Positions 47,708 through 55,176 of a stretch of 55,176 bases of DNA are shown here, in pieces. How positions within the stretch are numbered: position 1 is the stretch's first letter; each line of letters begins with the position of its first letter. Location of the stretch: positions 1-55,176 of the forward strand of contig JAEPRB010000256.1 in assembly GCA_016758965.1 (NCBI GenBank). The letters are read 5' to 3'. Source of the DNA: Circinella minor (Eukaryota; Mucoromycota; Mucoromycetes; Mucorales; Lichtheimiaceae). Both the position numbers and the translations under genes were made by a program. The notes beneath the pieces are model-generated. The model was not told the origin of the DNA. It did no database searches and saw only the letters and a list, made by a program, of their open reading frames with translations.

Positions 47708-49447
47708 AATGTCTTTAAATCACTCGGATAGCAGTGCTGAATATGTAACTATTATTGCCAACTGCTCTAAGTGTATGAAACGAAGCACTAGTCACGAAAG
47801 AGAACGGGAACGTCAGCGACGTAGACGACAACAGCAACAACAACACACAATCATTTCAAGGATCTTCTTCTGAAATTGTCAAACAAATAAAGCAACAAGC
47901 TCACCAAGATAGCACGGGATTCAATGAAGCTATTTAAGGTTAGTACTAATACTTGTTAAGACTTGCTAAAGAAAATCTAACAACTTTTATTCTTGTAGTC
48001 GCGAGACGATGATTGTGACTTTGGACGTGCATAGCAAGAATATTGAGAAAGAAGAAGTCGTGAAAGTTTAAGAGAACAAATGGAGAGAGAAAATAGAAAG
48101 ACAGTTGCAAGACTCCATAAACTATTCAACAAAAGAATCAGGGCTCTTGCTAAGGATGTTAGTAACATTATGAAACTTATCAAGTGGTATAAAAAAAAGT
48201 GAAGCGACGCCTAAACTTTAAAACACATAGGTTTCTCAAGATGAAGGCCAAATGAATGTGAATGGTCAAGATGAAGGGCAAATAAATGTGGATGATCAAT
48301 ATGAAACCCCAATAAATAATGCTGATGATGACTATGGAGAAAGAACTAGCAATGCTTTAAAGCAGATGTCTGCTTTACCTTCTGACAAGTAAGTAATTGA
48401 TGTTATGAAGCTGTTACACATTTTTCAAATCTCGTTACTTATAAAATAAATTAAGTAGAGTGGGTTACCCAGAAATCATTGATTTATCATCAAAATCAAC
48501 TTCACGCATTTTACAATTTGGAATATCGGAGGATGAATTTAATAATATCACCAATGCAACCCATATTGAACCTACTGTTTTATCAGATTATGCCATAGAA
48601 CTATCAAACGCTCTTCAACACTCCCCTCTATCATTATCAGTTTTACGTAATACACTATATGAATATGGCTTCAAGAAAGAATTCGACTCAGTTGTCCATT
48701 CAGTTGCATCCTTTATTGAAGTTGTCACCTGTCATTTGTAATGTATTTTCAACTATCATCCTGCATGTGCTTTAATATTTCTAACCTATTCATTTTTAGC
48801 CTAGATCTCATGTCCTCGTCAAGAAACCCCTTGAATCAACGAGTTCTTGAAAGGACAGCGGTCACATTCTTTATAATTTTCATAGTAAACCAGCTTTTTT
48901 ATTTTTAATAACGATGTAATTGAATTGGATTGGATTGGCTTGAACGCAAGGTTTTTTGCAACAGATAGAGCAAAATGGGATGGTGTGTTGATCAAGGTCG
49001 AAAAAAGGTCCTGCTCAGCAAGTTTAATCGAATTCTCTGGGGACTCCAACGACCAAACTTCAAATAATAAAAAACCAGTGTGATATCACCAAACTTTATC
49101 CAAGACTTGTAAAGGTTCTCGATGGTCAAGCCTCTTCTGCTGTATGACAAACTTTCTGTATGCGCTATTATAGTAAGATTAGGATTTATCCTCAAGTATA
49201 TTATGCTCAAATTAATGTTCTTTTTTTCCCCAACAGATACAGTCGAACCCTACTTTTTGCACAGGTGGGATTTAGGCCCAAGAAGTGTGCAAAAAGCGGG
49301 ATTCGACTGTTAACATATCTACTTTGAGAAGTTGACTAGCTACAACGAGACGTTGTTCCGAACCATCCATGGAACGATTGAAAACCCCACCTCTCCAAGA
49401 AAGCTTGTCGAATTCGTAAAAGAAATTCCAAATATGTTGGCTTGAAA
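47708..49447 (+). pseudogene. Decayed multi-exon gene of a Mucoromycota hypothetical family
   Basis: The putative start is MSLNHSDSSAEYV at 47708, with KCMKRSTSHERERERQRRRRQQ (first frame) broken by a frameshift in a CAA repeat near 47855. A second exon after TTCTTGTAG (about 48000) has TAG and TGA stops before ESLREQMERENRK. Later exons look healthier: 48231-about 48389 (acidic, ending SALPSDK), 48458-48738 (GYPEIIDLSSKSTSRIL...), and one from about 48800 with NPLNQRVLERTAV, then DVIELDWIGLNARF and DGVLIKVEK...LIEFSG after a stop. The Asp...Glu-x-Ser spacing recalls PD-(D/E)XK nuclease-like folds, but this is a guess. The coding frame is then interrupted by a 75 bp palindrome at 49236-49312 and resumes as FEKLTSYNETLFRTIHG to about 49443. 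The gene is dead. Confidence 0.5.
49236..49312. mobile_element. 75 bp palindromic MITE with pogo-like termini
   Basis: The left end CAGTCGAACCC plus TACTTTTTGCACA pairs with the right end TGTGCAAAAAG plus CGGGATTCGACTG, giving about 25 bp imperfect terminal inverted repeats around a short centre. The left end is preceded by TA; on the right TTA follows, one base off a perfect TA target duplication. CAGTCGAA ends and TA targets are typical of pogo/Tigger-type Tc1-mariner elements. It lies inside the decayed gene 47708-49447 and interrupts its reading frame. Confidence 0.7.
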
Positions 49448-50598
49448 AGAAGCAGTCGTACAGCATATCGTTGAATTATAATAACTTTCAATTCAAAACA
49501 GTAACAATCAATAGCCTAAATAACTGATAATAAATTCTTATTGTTTGTCTATCTCTCCAATAAACGTCTTTCATAACCAGATACGCTTTGACTCAATTAT
49601 TTAATAGCAAACAGTATCAACAGTAGTAACGAGAATAGTCGTTTTTTTTTTCATGGATGAGATTAAGAGGAAGAGGAATTAAAGAGGTAAAGGTATTCTG
49701 AATCATTGTCTGGCGTTTGATTTAAGTCCAATACTCAACCACTGACGAATATTGAGAAAAGTGATAAAAGGAAACATTATAAACGTGGGAGAGGGAGGAA
49801 GAAGACTGAAATTGGACAATAAGGCTATTTAAATCCTTTTAACCTTCGTACGTTTTCCACCTTCCAATCTCCATATTAAAGGTCTTCTTTATTGGTTTTT
49901 GAGAGATTTGAGGTTTCAGAAGAATTGATTAATCACACAAAGTCTTAATTGACCAAAAAAGTAACTTGATTTTTATTTTCAAATCATTACTCGGGAAAAA
50001 CGACAACTGTCAACCTAAACGGAAGTTCTAGAATATCGAAGTGGTTATTTGTTTGCAGCAAAAAAAAAAAAAAAAGATTAAGAAACACCGCCACTCTACA
50101 TAATCATTTTTTAGCTACATAATAATTTTTTTAGCTACGTACTCTTTTTTTTTTATATACATTGTGTTCAATACATGTTGAAAGATTATAGGACAAGTTG
50201 CTTCAAATAGAATAAAATATTACATTTTAATACTGCTATTTATTTATCTTTATAGTAGCATATGTAATTTTTCGAATTTAATAATAAACTCAGCATCATG
50301 AACGGACTTTCCAGTTGCTATTTTAAGTATATCCGAAATTGACGTTCAACTTGTGGCGGGTCTGAAATGCCTGGGCCCAAAAATTAGCGAATCAATTTTC
50401 GAGATAGTCTCTGAAACAATGTGAGACAGCCTATCAAATTCTGAGATAGTCTCTTTTGTATTACGCGAAAAGCGCATGCTTTTCATACCCCTCTTTTTTT
50501 TGCATGATAATTGACAATGTCAAAATAAAAAAGGCCAAATAAGCTCCTGTCATTTTATTTCTTTTTCCTTTCTGTTTTTTACTTTTTTTTTAATAAAA
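49448..50598. other. Intergenic DNA, no gene seen
   Basis: This is AT-rich DNA with poly-A and poly-T tracts. Near 50401-50460 the word GAGATAGTCTCT occurs twice with a related GAGACAG between them. This lies about 150 bp before the next start codon and could be a promoter repeat. Confidence 0.45.
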
Positions 50599-51372
50599 AT
50601 GAATACTGGAAGCCCATTTAAATTTAATACAAACCCAAGAGGAAGAAAAAAGGGTAATGCTAATCCAAATGGTGGCAGACATAAAAAGCAAGTAGCAGGT
50701 CAAACATCCCTAAATTTTGGATCAAGTCTACCATCCATTGATCATCAAGAAACTAACAATTCCCCGTCTAATATGGTTCGTTGAAAAACATTTAATAAAA
50801 TCTGGTGAGAAGTATATTTTCCCTAACAGTAAAGCATGTATAATGTAATATAGAATTCTCGTCAACAAAATATCCCTATAGTGTCGAGTGATGATTACAT
50901 TCCTTCATCATCGAACAATAATAATATATCTTTATCATTCGACTGTAACATAAATGATAGAGTATCTTACTCAGAAAACAACGTGAGTAGACGTGTGTGG
51001 CTCTAGCAAATTAAAAGCTTAGTGTATAAAAACCTAACCTATTTTATACTTCTAATATAGTCCAAGGTGACAGTTTAAGATAGTACTTGTACCATTGGTA
51101 CTTTGTCGCGAAACATGGAAGTGGAAGATATGCACCAATGTGACGATGATGATAATAGTAGCAGTGAAGCGGAAGATGATAAAACAGTAGAGGATGATAG
51201 TATTGATTATGTAGAGGCGCCAATTCTTACTGAGTATTTTGAGAAGTTACAAAACCGCATAGTTAAGGATGGCAAGCAAGGACCACAAGAATATGATCAA
51301 AAGCATAGTACCTTTTGGATTGAACCACATAAGGAAGATATGGAATTTATTGCCAGAGAAATATTTTTATAA
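50599..51372 (+). pseudogene. Acidic protein gene with in-frame stop, transposon-like neighbourhood
   Basis: Three exons join in phase: 50599-50775 (MNTGSPFKFN...RGRKKGNANPNGGRHKK, an AT-hook-like basic patch), 50856-50981 (NSRQQNIPIVSSDDYIPSSS) and 51060-51372. The third carries a TAA after SKVTV, then a very acidic stretch (CDDDDNSSSEAEDD) and KHSTFWIEPHKEDMEF before its stop. An internal ATG at 51115 allows a short acidic protein, but the layout suggests the N-terminal part of a longer protein, now broken. Similar 'TFWI-P' segments occur in N-termini of Mucoromycota transposon proteins as I remember them; the identification is weak. Confidence 0.4.
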
Positions 51373-52339
51373 ATAGGCGTGTATAAAAAAGTCTCTAAAA
51401 ACATAATCACAATTTGTGAAGATCATTAACAAGAGGGAATTCATCAGGGTTTAATCAATTCCCAAGTTTAATTTATGCATCCAGCCTTTTTTTTATTGTA
51501 ATCTTTAAACCCAAGTTGACGAAAGATAAAAATTTGACTGTTCGTAATATATTTCCATTTGTAACAAGATGAGTGGTCTTCTATACATCTTCAATTAAGG
51601 TAACATTTAATTTTTGAATTTCTTATGAAGGTATATCAAGCAGCTAGTGAGCTTATCGGTGATCAAAATATAATACATCTATATATATGTGTATGTGTGT
51701 ATTCTTGGGGGCAGTTGACCTTTTTTATACCAGTAAGACTTTCGGTAAAGCCTGTGAACAATTAAGGTAGGTGCTTTTGATCTTTTACTTGGTCTTGCTT
51801 TAAAAGATGACGGTAATGATGGATTATTGATACCAATAGAAAGAGATGCTAATAAGGTGGCAGAAGTTACAGTAGATGAAGTAATATTAGAGCTTTCTGT
51901 TGATGTGGTAGCGGTAGCTGTAGCAGCTTTTGTAGTCGTACCGGTTTCTGTGGTAGCTGTAGGTGTAACAGTTATTATTGTTACACCACCTATTAAGTCA
52001 ATCAATGAATTTTTATTTATGTACTTTTATTTCCTTATATATTATATTCGTTGAGATGTCTTTCATTGTATGACATAATTTCATTAAAAATAACAATACT
52101 TATTTGTAGTTTCCTGGTTTATTTCTTTTTCTTCTTTTCTCATAACAATTTTATAATTGGGTGAACTCTTTCCCCTTATAATTTTAGTGTCAATTCACTT
52201 CAGTTCACCCTTATCTCATTTTATTTTTTTATTATTATTAATATCTTTTCTTCAATAAATAGTCTTACTATTTTGATCGATTGAGAAATTATCATTTACT
52301 ATCATTATCAGTGGTTTCGGCATAAAAAGACTGAAAAGT
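51373..52339. other. 3' flank of the BRCT gene, with a Thr-rich minus-strand frame
   Basis: On the minus strand 52005-51679 encodes a Thr/Ala/Ser-rich stretch (TPTATTETGTTTKAATATATT) followed by a basic segment. It could be a far downstream exon of the BRCT gene or simple-sequence DNA. I saw no clean splice path to it. Nothing else is recognisable. Confidence 0.35.
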
Positions 52340-54003
52340 TACTCCGAAGGTCTTGCTACCAATGAAACGTAACATTGTTCTTCAGGAATATCTCCTTTTC
52401 TTCGTTTGGGTTGTCTTGTTTGGATCGTTTTATTATCGCTGGTATCAGAAACTGACATTGTTAATTTGGCATATTTTCGAACATATTTGTTAGATATTAA
52501 ACTCTTCCAATTCGTTTTAGAATGTTCAACCCATTTTGGTAATTCTTCATTTTTTTTATACCAACGATTAATTATTGTTGTGTCGATAGCCGCAGGAGAA
52601 ATTAGTGTTTCTTGAAAATTGATGTACTTCTCCCGACATGCCTGGCTGATGAATAATCCAGTTGTTAAAGCAATCTTCCAAAAACTTGTAATTCACTACG
52701 CATACATTCATGTTAATTGCTCGTTTATACTGGTTGCTTTGATTACTATTATTTTAATATATTGGTAAAAAACGATGAAATACATAGTTAAATTATAATA
52801 CAATCAGTCCTAATATCAATGATTATTTTTATTACCTTTTGAAAATGACATACAGAAGAGTAACGTTAATTTCATATACTTCATTCCTGGCTATTTTGTG
52901 AAATTAACGGTGGAATGAAATTATCGAGGCACCATGTTGGAAGCAAATACGGGTAAAAAGTTTGACAGAAAAAATTAATAATAAATAAAGCAATATATAT
53001 ATAAGTGGCCGTGTAATATGGTTCATATTATATAGCAAGAGTAATCACTAAAGAAAAAGTATGTGAGGACCATAAATACAATCAATGTTGGTACTGAAGT
53101 AGAGCTATCATAGTCCCTTTGGTTCTCAACTAGATTCGGACAGTTGCTGTCTTTGAAACAAGCTACTTTGTGTAGCTTCTTTATCGCAGAAAACTAATAA
53201 GAGCCTTTTTCAAGTCATGTGTTGGAAGATCGCTTAATTTCAAGCCTTCAAAATCATTGTGAAAGTGAAAATAAAGGGGATGTGAAAGTAGATACTATGT
53301 TTTGCAACTATTCCTGGCAAAAACCAGTAAATTAACGGGGGTTGAAATTAAACATGGATGAAATTAACGGGGCTTCTCTGTAATTGACTTCGGGACAAAT
53401 AAAAGGACAAAACACAAAGCCAATCGCACTTCCAGCATACTTTACATATTGACGTTCCATTCCCAAAAACCCTTCAATACTAAAGGTCTACAAATGCTAT
53501 ATTACTTATTATTATATTCACACATATTCTTCTGTATGCACCAATTAATTACTTTCTTAAAGAAAACTTACTTTATTATTTGAGCCTGGTACTGCGCCAA
53601 TCGGTAAAGGATAGTCCATAATGGTCATAGTTGGAGCTTGGAACTCTTCTCGATAGCTAGTATTGATAAGCCATTGTTTATTTGCAACATACTTATTATG
53701 CAATCCAGCTAAGCGATACTCATCTTGAGAACGGTTTTCAACAACTGCAATCGTCACATTGTTTTTATCATATTTTGTCGTTATTTTTGCTCCAGCATTC
53801 ATTATATGACTTAAGGCTTCTTGTTCAGTTTTCGTCAATGAAGACTTCATAGTAGATGATAAAAATAAAACATGGTTTTTCATGTATTGTGCTTTGGGCT
53901 GAACATTGATGGATTTGATAAACTTTGAACTATCGTTAAACTGGGATCCTTGTAAGGGATATATCGGTAGATTACTGATTGGATCATAAAGATCGATTGT
54001 CAT
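52340..54003 (-). pseudogene. Rtt107/Brc1-like BRCT gene interrupted by a transposon
   Basis: Exon 1, 54003-53572 (144 codons), carries one BRCT domain: NHVLFLSSTM, IMNAGAKIT, VTIAVVENRS, YVANKQWLIN, then MDYPLP-GAVPG. That last linker and the following ISxxGxxGxxR-like start (exon 2 from 53487: FSIEGFLGMERQYVK) recall the BRCT3-BRCT4 region of fungal Rtt107/Brc1, scaffolds for replication-fork repair. Exon 2 is split at 53382/52851 by a 528 bp element. Beyond it the frame resumes as VIFK and ends at GTAATA (52836). Farther on, after ACAAG near 52690, one frame gives FLEDCFNNW (a typical BRCT Trp end) and the next frame stays open for about 110 codons to 52345, so the splice there is unclear. 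The start has no upstream BRCT1-2, so the gene may always have been short. Confidence 0.55.
52853..53380. mobile_element. 528 bp non-autonomous pogo/Tigger-type element
   Basis: The element has inverted ends: left CAGAAGAGTAACGTTAATTT and, read inward from the right, CAGAGAAGCCCCGTTAATTT. They match at 18 of the first 23 bases. It is flanked by TA at 52851-52852 and 53381-53382, the target duplication of Tc1/mariner-pogo elements. Subterminal copies of GAAATTAACGG/CCGTTAATTT lie near both ends (about 52902 and 53330), possible transposase sites. There is no transposase frame inside, so it depends on an autonomous relative. Removing the element and one TA restores the host reading frame. Confidence 0.85.
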
Positions 54004-54824
54004 CTTTATACATACGCTCAACAGAAAAAGGAAAAGAAAAGTTAAAAGTATATATATATATATATATATTATAGAGATGAAAGTCTTTTGATTTATAGTA
54101 ATAAATTGTATGAATTATAACAATAAAGAAAGTTTTTTTTAATACGTAGTCATTGTTTATAGTAGTTGATCATATGATATATCAATGCACCTATCAGTTA
54201 TTACTATTGATTAATACGATCTTTATTGTTTTTATATATTATTGTGGAGATGTGGAGTAACTGTATTTATTAAAGCTTTTATAGATTAAATACAATATAA
54301 GAAAAAAATATAGTAATGTCTTTGCATACATTCACCAAGAAATATCTAATATTAACAGCGAAAATATTTCTAAATATAATTAACATATTACCATAATAGG
54401 TGTTTGTATTCACTTTTGGTCGTTCCACACAACCTAAACAACCTTACTTCAAAATTTATTCCTATTCTATCTAAGGTTAATTTTGTTATTGGTCATTTTT
54501 GTGGGTGACTAGATTTGATTTGAAGTCGGGTAAATTTTCTGCCTATTTAAGTTGAGCTGCACCATAAATATAGGTCAATGAATATTGATCCCATTCGAAG
54601 GTAGTATAAATTCTTTGTATTTTTTCTCATAGAACAAAGAATATATTTTATATTAATGTTCTTTATACCATGCCGCTATGCTATAATAATTTCAGACCCA
54701 TCCTTCAGCTTTTATTTTTTATTTTTGACAATATAAATATAATCCTATCGTATTATTTTACACGTTTCTTCTTTATTCTTTTTTTTTTTGTACTTCTTTC
54801 CATATCATCGTTAAATTACAAAAC
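54004..54824. other. Divergent promoter region
   Basis: This region lies between the minus-strand BRCT gene and the plus-strand gene at 54825. A (TA)n run sits at about 54049-54068. The last about 65 bases before 54825 are T/C-rich, as in other leaders here. No gene is seen. Confidence 0.5.
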
Positions 54825-55176
54825 ATGACTAGAACTTTTGAAGTTGGATGTGACCCTATGGATGTTGATGACCCGACTAGCAATACTATGGATGTTGATG
54901 ACCCAGCTAGGAATACTATGGATGCTGATGGCCCAGCTAGCAAGATCATCCCCAATGTGACTATTAATATGAGCCAAGGTAATTTAAAAGAAAAAAATAG
55001 GCTTTTTTTTTGCTCTTGATAAAATCATCACTTTGGGTGAAAGACAGTGCATCTTATAAATAAAATTATATATATTACTAGATTATTTGAACCTAGCTAT
55101 AAATCCTCAAGCTGCATGTACGTTAGAAAGTTCCCCAGATGATGACTATATTATATATGAGCGAGTTTATCAAGCA
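54825..55176 (+). CDS. Start of an unknown gene, cut by the window edge
   Basis: Exon 1 is 54825-54978 and exon 2 runs from 55097 to the window end, joined in phase 1 (GTAATTTA donor, AACCTAG acceptor), giving 78 residues so far. The first part has three near-identical 10-residue repeats (MDVDDPTSNT, MDVDDPARNT, MDADGPASKI). The second part reads NPQAACTLESSPDDDYIIYERVYQA. The repeated acidic MDVDD motif is low complexity and no family is recognisable. The splice join is well supported because both exons stay open in one frame. Confidence 0.6.

Overview
The window looks like nuclear DNA of an early-diverging fungus, most likely Mucoromycota (Mucorales). The DNA is very AT-rich. The protein genes are split by many short GT-AG introns, and several carry a TACTAAC or CTAAC branch site. 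Start codons follow pyrimidine-rich leaders. The secreted RNase T2 closely resembles the Rhizopus RNase Rh type. Several decayed genes resemble hypothetical families that I know from Mucorales genomes. No prokaryotic features are present. Splice sites were chosen by eye from reading frame, consensus sites and family alignment, so exon ends are predictions.

Layout. 1-9.1 kb: no confident large gene. It holds a tRNA-derived SINE-like sequence, two diverged copies of a roughly 600 bp repeat, one small acidic/basic gene and a perfect 25 bp inverted repeat. 9.1-14.7 kb: a fatty-aldehyde dehydrogenase (11 exons) and arginase (3 exons), both on +. 15.0-21.2 kb: a minus-strand gene of about 1887 codons that fuses an N-terminal nucleoside diphosphate kinase (NDPK) domain to 35 tandem 16-residue Lys/Asp-rich repeats and a basic Ser-Pro tail. 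21.8-26.1 kb: a graveyard of a Tc1/IS630-like transposase remnant, a Tnp2-like transposase fragment and broken Mucoromycota-type genes. 27.6-34.5 kb: three minus-strand genes, namely a small two-membrane-segment protein, a DUR3 urea/polyamine symporter (11 exons) and a secreted RNase T2 (7 exons). 35.0-35.6 kb: a GC-rich island with a spaced 19 bp direct repeat. 39.4-41.3 kb: a short STE20/PAK-like kinase. 42.9-43.9 kb: a probably truncated SAM-domain gene. 47.7-51.4 kb: decayed multi-exon genes, one interrupted by a 75 bp palindromic element. 52.3-54.0 kb: an Rtt107/Brc1-like BRCT gene split by a 528 bp pogo-type element with TA target duplication. 54.8 kb to the end: the first two exons of a gene running out of the window.

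How the genes fit together. Arginase releases urea and ornithine, and the DUR3-type transporter imports urea, so two nitrogen-salvage genes lie about 15 kb apart, with the secreted RNase next to DUR3. This suits scavenging but is not a tight cluster. The most novel items are the NDPK-repeat fusion, the spaced-repeat GC island and the recent transposon hit in the BRCT gene.
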